From Verrucomicrobiales bacterium (GTDB taxonomy: Bacteria > Verrucomicrobiota > Verrucomicrobiia > Verrucomicrobiales > DEV007), in the NCBI GenBank assembly GCA_024638765.1, contig JAHEJT010000005.1:1-64000 (forward strand): 64,000 nucleotides of DNA. Direction: 5' to 3'. Position numbers and translations under genes: made by a program. Below, piece after piece: positions 16,492 through 25,955 of the stretch (positions are counted from its first letter, which is position 1; every line of letters begins with the position of its first letter). Below the pieces are notes generated by a model. That model was not told the origin of the DNA, did no database searches, and saw only the letters and a program-made list of their open reading frames with translations.

Positions 16492-17901
16492 TCAAGAGGT
16501 AGATGCGTCCTCCAGCGGGACGGATTCCGGAAGGTCCAGGAGCTGTCGCATCTTCCTGGTGGCGGCCCGCAGCTTCACAGGGTCGCAGTAAAACCCGAAA
16601 GGCAGCACGAATTCCGATCCGATTATTTCACCCCGGAATGACGGGACGTGATTCACTTCATAGGGACAGCGCACCACCCGGACGTCGTGGATTTCGTGCC
16701 TGGAGAGGCGCCGCTGGTCCTTTTCGCTTCCGCCGCGAACCCGCGACCACTCGGCTCCGCCCCGAGTGACGCGAAGCACGGTGCGGGAATTCCGGTTGCC
16801 GAATGCGAAAGCCAGCATGGCGGCTCCCGCAATTCCGAAAACCGCTCCCAGCAACAGCGGGAAGATCCCGAAGAGCAGACCGAGGATGGCAAATAAAAGC
16901 CCGCCGGCTCCTTCCTGGGAACCGGAGTCCAATCTTGCAAGAGAGCCGAACGCCTGGACGAAGAGGAAAACCGCGGCAGCCAGAAAAATCGCTCCGATGA
17001 GCCCCAGGAGCCACTCGAAGCGCCCCGCCGGAGTCACGATCTCAAGGCTCCCGCCGGATTCCGTCACCTGGAGCCTTCGTTTTGTCTCCCTGACTTTGTG
17101 CGCTGCCTTGTCGGAGCCGGAAGCGTGCTCTGTCCCGATGATTTCTTCCTCTCCGCTGAGGCCGAGGACGCGGCGGATGTCCTGGCAAAGCCAGAGCTTC
17201 TCGTCCTCGTCCAAGGCGCTCCCGAAGCGGAGTTTGCCGGTCGTGCCGCGAATCTCAATGCCGTATACCGGTTCGTAATTCTGCTGGTAAAAAACTTTCA
17301 TCTGCACCGAAGTGACGGTGCCCGGTGGGAGATTGATTCGCTTGCGAGTATTGAAGAGTTTGCGCTCCAGGAGTACGCCGGCAGGACCGACTCCGAGCAG
17401 GTGCGTGGAAAATTTCTGCCGCACTCCCCAATAAAGCAGAAAGATGCCGATCGCCGGAAAGAGGAAGACGAAGATCGCGGGGCCGGCGAGTTTGTCGGGC
17501 TCGTTGACGATGAAGGCGACTGCGAGGCCCACGCAAATGAGATTCCAGAGGACGGCGAAGACAAACAGGAAACTTCCCCCGCTGCCGCGCGGTATATTCC
17601 AGACCACGGATCCGTCATCCGACTCGAGACGTTGAATCTCGGAGTAAGAGGGTTGCTCCATCGGGGGCGCGGGCGATCCGTCCGGGTTCTCCCCGGGCGT
17701 GGTGAGTTCATCTCTCTTGCGAGCCCATTCCAAGACCGAGGCGCGGCGGCCGCAGGAGGGACAGGCGAGGACGCCATCGAGTTCGTGAGGCGGAAGCTCG
17801 AGAGGCGGCTCCAGGGTTTGGCCGCACCCGACGCAGGGACAGTGTTGCGTCGATTTGTTGAGCAGCCAGCCGAGGCCAAGGCGCCAGAGACTCCGTAACA
17901 C
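16492..17901 (-). CDS. Membrane protein with N-terminal zinc ribbon
   Basis: The family is not recognised. The 469-residue protein begins with a probable zinc ribbon: Cys23/Cys26 and Cys47/Cys50. Two membrane helices follow (about 110-160), then a soluble region, and a second membrane pair (about 300-370) with Gly/Ala/Phe-rich helices. The last 90 residues are soluble. The two halves each have the order helix pair then beta-rich domain, suggesting internal duplication. The start codon is GTG at 17901. It may sense or scaffold at the inner membrane, but no function can be assigned. Confidence 0.7.
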   Translation of the reverse strand: MLRSLWRLGLGWLLNKSTQHCPCVGCGQTLEPPLELPPHELDGVLACPSCGRRASVLEWARKRDELTTPGENPDGSPAPPMEQPSYSEIQRLESDDGSVVWNIPRGSGGSFLFVFAVLWNLICVGLAVAFIVNEPDKLAGPAIFVFLFPAIGIFLLYWGVRQKFSTHLLGVGPAGVLLERKLFNTRKRINLPPGTVTSVQMKVFYQQNYEPVYGIEIRGTTGKLRFGSALDEDEKLWLCQDIRRVLGLSGEEEIIGTEHASGSDKAAHKVRETKRRLQVTESGGSLEIVTPAGRFEWLLGLIGAIFLAAAVFLFVQAFGSLARLDSGSQEGAGGLLFAILGLLFGIFPLLLGAVFGIAGAAMLAFAFGNRNSRTVLRVTRGGAEWSRVRGGSEKDQRRLSRHEIHDVRVVRCPYEVNHVPSFRGEIIGSEFVLPFGFYCDPVKLRAATRKMRQLLDLPESVPLEDASTS

Positions 17902-17946
17902 GCGCGGAGCATAGCTGATAGCGGGTTTTTCTGGAAGCCCGATCGG

Positions 17947-18315
17947 TCAGGTCACGTCATCGAGTGCGTATTCCTCGAGAATGCTGCGCGAGACCAGCCG
18001 GAGGGCGGCTTCGTGAGTCGACTCGAGCACCACGGGAGGGGCGACGCCGGCATCCAGCGCCTCTTTCCATCGGGCGGCGCAGAGGCACCAGCGGTCTCCG
18101 GGGCGCAGGCCGGGAAATCCGTGTGCCGGCTCCGGTGTGGAGAGATCGTTGCCCCGGGATTTCGAGAAACCGAGAAATTCTTCGGTCACCTCGGCGCAGA
18201 CGGCGTGGCAACCCACGTCTTCGGAGCCGGTCGCGCAGGAGCCGTCGCGGTAAAAACCGGTGAGAGGGTCGAGACTACAGGGCCGGAGTTCGGCGCCGAG
18301 GACGTTTTTGGGCAT
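17947..18315 (-). CDS. DUF2237 family protein
   Basis: The 122-residue protein matches DUF2237 across its length. Seen: KNVLGAELRPCSLDPLTGFY at the start, GSEDVGCHAVCAEVT, FSKSRGNDLSTP, and GFPGLRPGDRWCLCAARW, with conserved Cys residues. The family is a small conserved cytoplasmic protein of unknown function. It ends 45 bp from the zinc-ribbon gene start and lies 21 bp after the TPR gene, all on the minus strand, so the three may be co-transcribed. Confidence 0.9.
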   Translation of the reverse strand: MPKNVLGAELRPCSLDPLTGFYRDGSCATGSEDVGCHAVCAEVTEEFLGFSKSRGNDLSTPEPAHGFPGLRPGDRWCLCAARWKEALDAGVAPPVVLESTHEAALRLVSRSILEEYALDDVT

Positions 18316-18336
18316 GATTGCAGGAAGGCCGGTCTG

Positions 18337-21300
18337 TTACCTCGTATGCTCCGCCCGGAGGATTTTCACGTTTTCCTCGAGATTCTTGACGGTGTCGTTG
18401 CTGATCTTGAGGTGACGATACCGGTTGAGAGCTTGTTCCCAATACTCAAGGGTGCGGGTCCGGTTGGCCATGCGAAAGTACAGGCTCCCGAGCGAATAAT
18501 AGAAATCCGCGACCGCAGCGGAATCGTCCTCGCCGAGTTCGTTTAGCATAGCTATGGCATCGAGAGTATGGTTCACCGCCTTCGGGTATTCCGCCAAATC
18601 CGCGTAGATTTGGGCGATTTGGGATATGGCGTTGATTGTGTCGAAACCGGGGCCGAAATACTTCTTGCGGAAGACGAGCGAATTCTCGAAGAGCTGCAGC
18701 GCCTCGCGTGGCCGGCCGGCATTTGCATGCAGGACACCCAATTCATGACGAAGGGAGTCGAACAATTCGGTGTCCTCCCCATAGAGCTCCTTTGCCAGCA
18801 GGGAGCACTGGATCAACTCTTTTTCGGCCTCGATTTCGTTGCCCAGCCTCCCGTGGCAGCTGGCGAGAAATCTACGGTGATCGAGAAGTGAGGCACTCCC
18901 TTCTCCGTGGAAGACTCGAGCGGCTTCCAGCGCTTTGCTGAGATATTCCTCCGCATCTTCGAACCGTTCTAATCGGAAGAGAGCGATTCCAAGGCGTTGG
19001 TAAGCCCGAATTGCCGAATCGTTTGCCTTGGGAAAGAATTTCTCAGCGAGCCGGACGGATTCGCGAGCGATTTTTTCAGCCTGCGCGTATTCCCTCTTAG
19101 CATCGAGGGCAAGCCCCAGGTTGGTCATGCCGTTAATGAGCCGGGCATGCAGATCGGGATGTTTCTCGGCGAGATCGAGTGTCTTCTGAATCTCACCCTC
19201 CGATGCTTCGAGATCCCCGGTGGAAAGGTAGACGTGGACATTGGCGAAACGCACATCAAAGACTTTTCCGGGATCGGCGGTGTCCTGATTCTGCGTGAGG
19301 ATTGCACCAACCTCCTCAACCATGCGCAGCCCCTCCTCGGGGTCGCCTCCCTTGGCAATGATAGCCGCCAGATCGGACTTAAATTCCGCGGCTCTAATTG
19401 AATCCGAGCCATACCTCTTTTCCGCGAGCTCAAGGGCGAGGCGGAGTTGATCGGCGCTTTCACCATACCGCGCCCGCTTCATCAACCAGAGCGCAAGTTC
19501 CTTGTAGGATCTGATGATTGCCGGGTGCGCTTCAGGGTAGATGCCCTCGGCTATCTTAAGAGCTGCACGAAAGTTGTTGCCGGCATCCTCCAGGTGGCCG
19601 GTCCGATCGAAGAGTATTGCGTATCTTCTCGCGATATTCATCATGGCGAGGCTCCTCTGTCCGTGAACTTGCGTGGTGATATCGCGGGCCTGCCGGAGCT
19701 GGAGCTCCGCCTGTCCTGTCTTGTTCGCGAGGGTATACGCGGCGCCGAGTAAAGTGCGGGAACGGACCACATCGTCATGTCTCGGGTGTAGATGCTTGAG
19801 GCGAACGCGCAGGGCTTCTTCTGCATGCCTTGCGCAGTTCTCGCCATCCTCCAACAAATACATCGTGCGGCTCAGACAATCCTGTAATTCGGCGAGGCCG
19901 AGGATGTCGGCATTCAGTGTGTCGCCGGGACGATTGAGAGCTTCAACACATTGCTTCCTGGCTTGCTCGTATTGTCCTTCTTCGAGGAGAATACGCGCAA
20001 GACACGCCTCTGTAATCAGGCATTTCTCATGAGTTTCACCCAGGGTCTCGCGCTGCAACTTAAGGTTTTCCTTGAAGGCGGCAGTCGCTTCGTCATATCG
20101 CGCAAGTGAGGTGAGAACGATTCCCAAGTGATGTCTCGTCGCGAGCGCCAGGGACGAAGAAGGGCCCTTTTCCTTCGTGAAAACCTCCAGCGCGGTTTGA
20201 AAATATTTCTCCGCATCTTCGAATTTAGACGCGGCATAGTTGCTGCGGCCCAAGAGGTATGCGAAATACGCGGTGCGGGGATGTGACTCGCCGTAATCTG
20301 CAACGGATTTTTTCTGGAGGTGGTCGAGAAAACGGTTCGCCTCCCCGGTGATGCCGTGCTCCAGGTAAAACCTGACGACGCGAAGGGCCGCATGTACGAA
20401 CCGGGGATGATCGCCTCCCAGATCGGCTTGGGACTGCCTGAAATTGGCGGCCAGCAGGGATTCTGCCGCCTCTGCCTCGCCGACGGCGTCCAGCGCAAGC
20501 GCTGCGAAATCGAATGCCTCAAGGTATTCCGTCGATTTGAACTTCTCGTCCTCTTCGCGCGACGCCGTAAGCGGGTCGAGTAGCGCGCGCGCCTTGGCAT
20601 CCTCTCCCAGAAAGGCGAGGCAAGCGGCAAACCGGGCGGTTGCCTCGTAAGCCTGGGGAGAATCCGCGCCAAAAAGGCGCCGGGCGAGCTTGGCGGCTTC
20701 CTCGAAGATGGGGCGCTGGGCCGGCGCGGTGCCGTCGTGAAAGGACACGATCCCTGCGCCATCCAGGGCGGCGAAAAGCTTTTCCCCTTTGTTCCCCTGC
20801 TGCCTGTAAATCCGAAGCGCTTCCGAGAAACCGGCGCCGGCCGCCTCTGCATCGAGGAAAATATCGAAGTCCAGCCGCGCCAACTCGACGAGCAGGTCGG
20901 CGACCGCCACGTGGTCCTTCCCGAGCGAAGATGTCAAACTTCGGATCGAGCTGCGCCAATACTGTCGTGCGAGGCCGACGCGACCCGACTCACGCAGCCA
21001 TTCGGCCGCCTTGGCCTGGGCCAGGCCGGTGCGTTCCTGATTTGCCCCGAGATATTTTTGGCAAGCCTCGGCGTGCTCCACCGCGTGCTCCACTGCAGCT
21101 TCAGTCCGGTCCAGGGCCCGGTTGGCGTCGGCCAGGGATTCCGTAGAGGTGAGGTAAAACTGGATTGGCTCCTCCTCATCGAGTTTTCTCTCCGACAGCA
21201 TCCCGTGGGCGCGTGAAAGCTCTGCGACGCCACGGTCTCCCTTTCCCGATTCCAATTGCAGGCGGCCGAGGGAGACGAGACCCTTGATCAGCTCAATCGA

Positions 21301-21684
21301 ATTCGAGGGGAGATGGTTTTCGGCAATGGAGACGGTTTTGCGAAATGCCTCGATGGCCTCGCCCGAACGACGGAGCCGGGACAGGCTATCACCGATTCTG
21401 AAATACACAGTGCTCAGGGAATCGGCGTTTTCCCCGGGAGCCAGCGCGAGCACGGGCGCGGCCTTTTGATACAATTCAAGAGCCGGATCGTAAGCGCCCT
21501 CCTCATAAAAGATGGCGGCGTCCTTCACGAAAACGAGAGCTTGCGCATGGGTGTAGCGCGGGGCCGAGGACTCTTCGCTTCGCTTCGAGGGAGTGCAGGT
21601 GGCGAGCGTGCATGCGGTTCCCAGGAGGAGGACCAGCTTGGAAGCCCGTAATTCTGAAGCTTGGTCTGCGTATGCGCGGTTCAT
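18337..21684 (-). CDS. Large tetratricopeptide-repeat protein, probably exported
   Basis: From the ATG at 21684 the protein is about 1115 residues. A hydrophobic N-terminus with Cys residues (LVLLLGTACTLATC) suggests export, possibly as a lipoprotein, but the lipobox is imperfect. Most of the rest is TPR or Sel1/kinesin-light-chain-like repeats of about 42 residues. Recurrent patterns are A-x-x-Y-x-x-A, L-x-x-A-L and G-x-x-H-P-x-x-A, for example LGGDHPRFVHAALR, YGESHPRTAYFAYLLG and LGETHEKCLITEACLA. Such arrays bind protein partners. A longer frame from 21750 lacks sense as a signal peptide. No enzymatic domain is seen. Confidence 0.85.
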   Translation of the reverse strand: MNRAYADQASELRASKLVLLLGTACTLATCTPSKRSEESSAPRYTHAQALVFVKDAAIFYEEGAYDPALELYQKAAPVLALAPGENADSLSTVYFRIGDSLSRLRRSGEAIEAFRKTVSIAENHLPSNSIELIKGLVSLGRLQLESGKGDRGVAELSRAHGMLSERKLDEEEPIQFYLTSTESLADANRALDRTEAAVEHAVEHAEACQKYLGANQERTGLAQAKAAEWLRESGRVGLARQYWRSSIRSLTSSLGKDHVAVADLLVELARLDFDIFLDAEAAGAGFSEALRIYRQQGNKGEKLFAALDGAGIVSFHDGTAPAQRPIFEEAAKLARRLFGADSPQAYEATARFAACLAFLGEDAKARALLDPLTASREEDEKFKSTEYLEAFDFAALALDAVGEAEAAESLLAANFRQSQADLGGDHPRFVHAALRVVRFYLEHGITGEANRFLDHLQKKSVADYGESHPRTAYFAYLLGRSNYAASKFEDAEKYFQTALEVFTKEKGPSSSLALATRHHLGIVLTSLARYDEATAAFKENLKLQRETLGETHEKCLITEACLARILLEEGQYEQARKQCVEALNRPGDTLNADILGLAELQDCLSRTMYLLEDGENCARHAEEALRVRLKHLHPRHDDVVRSRTLLGAAYTLANKTGQAELQLRQARDITTQVHGQRSLAMMNIARRYAILFDRTGHLEDAGNNFRAALKIAEGIYPEAHPAIIRSYKELALWLMKRARYGESADQLRLALELAEKRYGSDSIRAAEFKSDLAAIIAKGGDPEEGLRMVEEVGAILTQNQDTADPGKVFDVRFANVHVYLSTGDLEASEGEIQKTLDLAEKHPDLHARLINGMTNLGLALDAKREYAQAEKIARESVRLAEKFFPKANDSAIRAYQRLGIALFRLERFEDAEEYLSKALEAARVFHGEGSASLLDHRRFLASCHGRLGNEIEAEKELIQCSLLAKELYGEDTELFDSLRHELGVLHANAGRPREALQLFENSLVFRKKYFGPGFDTINAISQIAQIYADLAEYPKAVNHTLDAIAMLNELGEDDSAAVADFYYSLGSLYFRMANRTRTLEYWEQALNRYRHLKISNDTVKNLEENVKILRAEHTR

Positions 21685-21816
21685 GTAAGCAGGCGCACCC
21701 GGTCGCCAAGGTGTGCAGATACTTATACCCCGCGGGTGCAACCGGGGCAACGATCGCGCGGCGGGACCGGTCCCGGGCCGCGGGCAGGCTGGATAACCTG
21801 GCCGATACCGACGCGA

Positions 21817-22464
21817 TTACTCCATGGAGCGGATAAAGCGGTCGGCTTCGGCGATGGACGCCTGCATCTCGCGGATGAGTGAGGTGGTGTTTAGTTCGAC
21901 GGAGCGCAGCTCATTGCGCAGGGAACCGATGGCGCGCGCATTAAGGTTGTGTTTCAAGAAGAGCACGTGATCGCGGAAGGTGCTAAGGACGGGGGCAGTG
22001 CTCTTTTCGGCGCGGCGCATGGCGCGCATCAGATCTTCATAGCGGGCGCGAGTTTGAGAGAGCTGCTGCGCGCTCGAGTTGCGCAGGCTGCTGTTGGTGT
22101 ATTGCTTAAGCTCGTTCTCCCATTCCCGGAAGAGCGCCTTGGCGACGCTCTCGACTTCGTCGTTGCGCTCGCGCACCGCGGCGGCGCGGGCTTCGCTGCG
22201 CTCGAACTCGGCGTTGAGTTTGTTGTAAACGGATTCCAGTTCACCGCCCTGGAAGTTGACGAGAGTGGAAAATTGCTCCAGGGCCGATTGGAATTGTTCC
22301 ACGGTGTCTTCCTGGGCGTCGCGTGCCTTGGTTACGCGCTTGACGAGTAGGTCGCGCTTGGGCAGCCCGAGGCCCTCCATGGCTTCGTAATAGACACTGG
22401 AACAGGCCGGGAGAATCAGGGCGAATAAAGCGAGGAGCAGCAGGCTGGGAGGAATCGGGTTCAT
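21817..22464 (-). CDS. DUF2959 lipoprotein
   Basis: The protein is 215 residues from the ATG at 22464. It has a signal peptide ending in a good lipobox (LILPACSS), so it should be lipid-anchored. The mature part matches DUF2959: YYEAMEGLGLPKRDLLVKRVTKARDAQ near the start (the typical 'KRD.LV.RV..ARDAQ' pattern), followed by long heptad-patterned helices. DUF2959 proteins are predicted periplasmic coiled coils of unknown function. A start 75 bp further upstream would hide the signal peptide. It is separated by 67 bp from the upstream TPR gene. Confidence 0.88.
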   Translation of the reverse strand: MNPIPPSLLLLALFALILPACSSVYYEAMEGLGLPKRDLLVKRVTKARDAQEDTVEQFQSALEQFSTLVNFQGGELESVYNKLNAEFERSEARAAAVRERNDEVESVAKALFREWENELKQYTNSSLRNSSAQQLSQTRARYEDLMRAMRRAEKSTAPVLSTFRDHVLFLKHNLNARAIGSLRNELRSVELNTTSLIREMQASIAEADRFIRSME

Positions 22465-22607
22465 GGGAAGGGAGGGGCGTGCGTCCAGTGGATACCGATA
22501 CACGGTTTGCGGCATAAGACGAAACCCGAATCGAATCAATTCGAGGGAGAGGACCCCCCAGGACGGATTTCGGCCGGAAAACGACGTGGGCCGGGGCCCG
22601 CGTGGCC

Positions 22608-23393
22608 TCAGCGGCGGCGCCGGAGGCGTGCGATGGTAACGGCGACACCCAGGGCAAAGAGAGCCGCAGGCTCCGGGATGGGCACGGGAGCTCCCGAGAC
22701 GTCATCAAAGGAGGTTCCCACCGCGATGTCATCGATCGTGCCGGCGTCGAGAGAAAAACTATCGAAGCCGAAGCTGCCAAGGTCAGTGAGAGAGGAACGC
22801 GCGGCGGAGAAGGTGGGCGTGCTGGAGGTCAACAAAGGGGTGTCCGTTTCCGCGCTGGGATCGATCCAGAGGTTGATAATATCATTGCCGGAATCGATGC
22901 GCGTGAGACGGGTGACAAGACGATAAGTAACGTTAGGATCCACGCTGCCGCCGTCGCCGCCGCCATTGAGGGTGAACATGGAGCCACTCACGCCGAACGT
23001 CCAGGAGTCACCCGCACCGGAAGCGGCGAGAGTGACGACAAACCTCTCGAGTTTACCGTCAGCGAGAGGTGAGATTTTCATGTCGAACGCAGCGTAGAGG
23101 GACTCTCCGTCGTCAGGGACCGGGGCCCCGCCGGCGATGGGCCGGCTGGCAAGGTCAAAGCTGAAAGGCGCGGTCGGCTGATAATTCATTGCCCCGGCGG
23201 CGACGCCGAATTGGCTGAAGGCGGTCCAGGGGCCGGCGAAGCCAGCGGTGGCGCCGCCTTTGCCATGGAGTGGGCCGTCGGGGTAGCTGAACGCTTCCCC
23301 GACAATGAGAACCGCCTGGGAGGGGGGAGGTGCGCAAAGCCCGAAACCGAGTGTCGCGGCGAGGACAATCCCGAAAAAAGAAGAGCGATTCAT
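22608..23393 (-). CDS. PEP-CTERM sorting-domain protein
   Basis: The 261-residue exported protein has a signal peptide (about 1-27). It ends in a PEP-CTERM tripartite tail: Pro-Glu-Pro (VPIPEP), a membrane helix (ALFALGVAVTIARL) and an Arg cluster. The tail is recognised by an exosortase, which cleaves it and targets the protein to the cell surface or extracellular polysaccharide. The exosortase gene is not in the window. The body (about 30-230) is Gly/Ser/Asp-rich and beta-sandwich-like, resembling other PEP-CTERM proteins with a LamG-like fold. A near-consensus promoter lies upstream. Confidence 0.9.
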   Translation of the reverse strand: MNRSSFFGIVLAATLGFGLCAPPPSQAVLIVGEAFSYPDGPLHGKGGATAGFAGPWTAFSQFGVAAGAMNYQPTAPFSFDLASRPIAGGAPVPDDGESLYAAFDMKISPLADGKLERFVVTLAASGAGDSWTFGVSGSMFTLNGGGDGGSVDPNVTYRLVTRLTRIDSGNDIINLWIDPSAETDTPLLTSSTPTFSAARSSLTDLGSFGFDSFSLDAGTIDDIAVGTSFDDVSGAPVPIPEPAALFALGVAVTIARLRRRR

Positions 23394-23426
23394 GAGTCCA
23401 TTAATTATGTTAATTATGGTATTTAT

Positions 23427-23454
23427 AAGATATCCTCGAAGTGCCAGCTGTCAA
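23427..23454 (-). promoter_or_regulatory. Sigma-70-like promoter of the PEP-CTERM gene
   Basis: On the minus strand a perfect TTGACA (23454-23449) lies 16 bp before TATCTT (23432-23427), in an AT-rich stretch upstream of the ATG at 23393. An alternative -10 (TATAAA) is 21 bp away. The rest of the spacer to 23687 shows nothing I can name. Confidence 0.5.
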
Positions 23455-23687
23455 CCGCCCGGAAATACTTAAATCCCGGGAATTTATGCGGTTCGTCCTT
23501 TTTTCCCCCTTGGCGGCGACTGCAGCTCTCGCCGCGGGGGAAATCGCCTTTTGCGCAGGATGTCGCGCAGGCTCGAGGCCGCACTCCCATGCCGGCACGC
23601 GCCGTCCTCAACGCCCCGTTGCGCGCGTTTCCACGGGTCTTCCTGCGCCTGCCCGTCGTGAAGATTTAACGGGAGATCGCCTTCCGC

Positions 23688-24185
23688 TTACGAAAACATC
23701 CGCGGATAAAGATGTTTGAGAAGACTGGCGCAGTTTTCCCCCGCGTCTCCCCAGTGTTCGACATCCAGCTGCAGATCGGCCACGGCGCATGTCGGCATTC
23801 GTTCGACGGAATCGGCGCGGAGCAGGGCGTTGGTCACGTTTTCGAAACCCGGGTTATGACCGATCAGGACCGCATGATTGATGTTTTCATCAATCCGGTT
23901 GATGACGCCGATAAGTTCTCCCTCGGACGCCATGTAGATGTCCGGGTCCTCGACAATAGCATCGGGATCGAACCCGATTTTTTCGGCGATGATTCGCGCG
24001 GTGGTGATGGCACGGACGGCGGTGCTGGAGATGAGGGTTTCGGGCTGGAATCCGTTCTTCGCGAGGGCACTTCCAATCAGCGGGGCCGCCTCTTGCCCGC
24101 GCGCGTTGAGAGGACGGTCATGATCAGGCAGCGCGGATTGATCCCAGCTCGACTTTGCATGGCGAATGAGGGTGAGGTGCTTCAT
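23688..24185 (-). CDS. sixA: SixA-type phosphohistidine phosphatase
   Basis: From the ATG at 24185 the protein is 165 residues, the usual SixA length. Seen: the histidine phosphatase signature LIRHAKSSW (residues 4-12), the RPLNARG segment, STAVRAITTA, and the second His in LIGHNPGFE. SixA dephosphorylates phosphohistidine on phosphorelay or PTS proteins. A frame extended to 24251 runs through a TAAAAGG heptamer repeat and is not believed. The tail ending LLKHLYPRMFS is typical length. No kinase partner is nearby. Confidence 0.9.
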   Translation of the reverse strand: MKHLTLIRHAKSSWDQSALPDHDRPLNARGQEAAPLIGSALAKNGFQPETLISSTAVRAITTARIIAEKIGFDPDAIVEDPDIYMASEGELIGVINRIDENINHAVLIGHNPGFENVTNALLRADSVERMPTCAVADLQLDVEHWGDAGENCASLLKHLYPRMFS

Positions 24186-24195
24186 CGAAATATGA

Positions 24196-24292
24196 GTAAA
24201 AGGTAAAAGGTGGGAAAGTAAAAGGTTATGTCGCGGCGCCTTTTCAACCAATTGCCGGTGTGTGGAAAGACTTTTTACCTTTTACTTTTTAC
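24196..24292. repeat. Heptamer repeat with inverted arms (TAAAAGG type)
   Basis: The left arm (24196-24228) carries TAAAAGG, TAAAAGG and a third degenerate copy. The right arm (24271-24292) carries the same words inverted. The right arm overlaps the sulfatase gene end: it encodes the last five residues and the TAA stop. Confidence 0.75.
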
Positions 24293-25858
24293 TGCGACGC
24301 CGGTCGCATCCGCCCAGGCGTGCCACTTTCGGGTGAGTTCGGTTACGAGCTCGGGGTGCCGGGCGGCGAGATCGTGAGCCTCGGTGCGGTCGGCAATGAG
24401 ATCGTAAAGTTCCCATGTCTTTGCATGCTTGTCCCAAGCGAGTTTCCAATTGTCTTTTCGCGCAGCGCGGTTCGTCGACCAATGCCAAAATAAATACTCA
24501 TGAGGCACGCGTTTCTTGCCCTGAAAAACAGGCAAGAGAGATTTGCCTTCCAGCGGGAGGGTATCCTCGCCGAATTCGGGATGGGCCGCCGGGTAATCCG
24601 CGCCGGCGATATCGAGGAACGTGGGGAGGAAGTCAATGATATGGCCCACCTGGTCGGCGCGCGTGCCGGGAGTGATGGTCGCCGGCCAGCGCGCGACCAT
24701 GGGGGTGGCGATGCCACCCTCGTGACAGTACTGTTTGTAGCGCCGGAAAGGCGTGTTCGACGCGGTGGCCCAGCCCGGGCCGACATGGCTGTAATACTCG
24801 CGCGGGCCGGGGACCTGCGAGGGATCGTCGCCGCCGGGAGTCTCCGCGCAGCCGCCGTTGTCGGCGAGGAAGATCACGAGCGTGTTCTCCGCAATGTCGA
24901 GTGCATCAAGGACGTCGAGGATTCTGCCGATGTTCTGGTCCATGGAATCGATCATGGCGGCGTAAACTTCCATCCGGAGATTCTGCCATTCTTCATCGAG
25001 GGTTTTGGCCTGGTCCCAGGCCTCGGCGAGGTCATCGCGCTCGATGACTTCCCAATCAGCCTTGGCGAGACCGAGTTCGCGTTGTCGGGCGAGCCGCTGC
25101 TGTCGCAGGGCGTCCCAGCCTTCGGCGTAACGTCCCTTGTATTTGGTGATGTCTTCGGGCTTTGCGTGAAGCGGGTAATGCGGAGCGGTGTAGGGGATGT
25201 AGTGGAAAAAAGGCTGGGCCTTTTTTCCCGCCTCAAGTTTCAAGTTTTCAGTTTCAAGGTGCTCCCGGATCGTTTCGATGGCGTGATCGGTGAACGCGTC
25301 GGTGGTGTAATAATCATCGGGGAAGTCGTCGAACTCGAGAAAGACGTCGTTGTGACCGAAGGGACGGACCCTGCCGCCTTTAAATTTAGGATCCGGGATC
25401 TTGGGATTAAAGAAATTACAGCACCCGTCCCATAGTCCGTAGGCTTCGTCGAAGCCGCGGTCGTAGGGACGGGTGCCCTCGGTTTTCCCGTTGTGCCATT
25501 TGCCGGACATGCCGGTGGCATATCCGGCGTGTCGCATGGCTTCGCCGAGCGTGAGCATATTTTTCTGGATGAGTTCGTGCTGCCCCCGTCCGCCGTTGCG
25601 TGGATAAAGGCCGGTGAGCAGGGAGGCGCGGGTGGTGGTGCACTTGGCGTTATTGTAAAACTGGGTGAAGAGGATGCCTTCGGCGGCGATCCGATCGATG
25701 TTGGGAGTCTCGATTTCGCCGCCGTAACAGCCGAGATCCGACCAGCCCATGTCGTCGGCCATGATCAAAACCACGTTTGGCCGCGGTGCGGCCCAAGTGG
25801 GAAAGTGGGAAAGCGGGAAGGCGAAAAGCAGGACTAGAAAGACGTTGAGGGATTTCAT
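24275..25858 (-). CDS. Secreted arylsulfatase-family enzyme
   Basis: The 527-residue protein has a signal peptide (about 1-24) and a type I sulfatase domain. Metal site: ADDMGWSD with Asp35/Asp36. Formylglycine site: CTTTRASLLTG with Cys73, a variant of C-x-P/A/S-x-R with Thr in the third place. Also seen: SGKWHNG, PFFHYIPYTAPHYPLHA, and FLADNGG. It should hydrolyse sulfate esters on polysaccharides in the periplasm after modification by a formylglycine-generating enzyme, not present here. Two oddities: a heptamer repeat is translated in frame (around bases 25233-25258), and the C-terminal end and stop come from another repeat. Confidence 0.93.
   Translation of the reverse strand: MKSLNVFLVLLFAFPLSHFPTWAAPRPNVVLIMADDMGWSDLGCYGGEIETPNIDRIAAEGILFTQFYNNAKCTTTRASLLTGLYPRNGGRGQHELIQKNMLTLGEAMRHAGYATGMSGKWHNGKTEGTRPYDRGFDEAYGLWDGCCNFFNPKIPDPKFKGGRVRPFGHNDVFLEFDDFPDDYYTTDAFTDHAIETIREHLETENLKLEAGKKAQPFFHYIPYTAPHYPLHAKPEDITKYKGRYAEGWDALRQQRLARQRELGLAKADWEVIERDDLAEAWDQAKTLDEEWQNLRMEVYAAMIDSMDQNIGRILDVLDALDIAENTLVIFLADNGGCAETPGGDDPSQVPGPREYYSHVGPGWATASNTPFRRYKQYCHEGGIATPMVARWPATITPGTRADQVGHIIDFLPTFLDIAGADYPAAHPEFGEDTLPLEGKSLLPVFQGKKRVPHEYLFWHWSTNRAARKDNWKLAWDKHAKTWELYDLIADRTEAHDLAARHPELVTELTRKWHAWADATGVAVKSKR
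25233..25258 (-). repeat. Heptamer array inside the sulfatase coding sequence
   Basis: On the plus strand the words GTTTCAA, GTTTTCA, GTTTCAA follow each other with a seven-base period. They are the same words as in the arms around 35389-35813. In the sulfatase frame they encode about ten residues (LETENLKLEA) just before the conserved PFFHYIPY segment. Confidence 0.8.
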
Positions 25859-25885
25859 GGTGCGGGCGGGGGCTTTCTGATTCCC

Positions 25886-25944
25886 CAGGCACGAGCCGGA
25901 AGCCTGCGGATTGTGGTTGGCCAGAGACTCAAAGCTTGTGCTAC
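25886..25944 (-). repeat. Degenerate GTAG palindrome pair
   Basis: Read on the minus strand it begins GTAGCACAAGCTT and ends in AGGCTTCCGGCTCGTG, a decayed version of the pair at 2541-2596. It lies between the sulfatase and the dehydrogenase, just before the latter's start codon. Confidence 0.5.
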
Positions 25945-25955
25945 TTTCCTACCGA

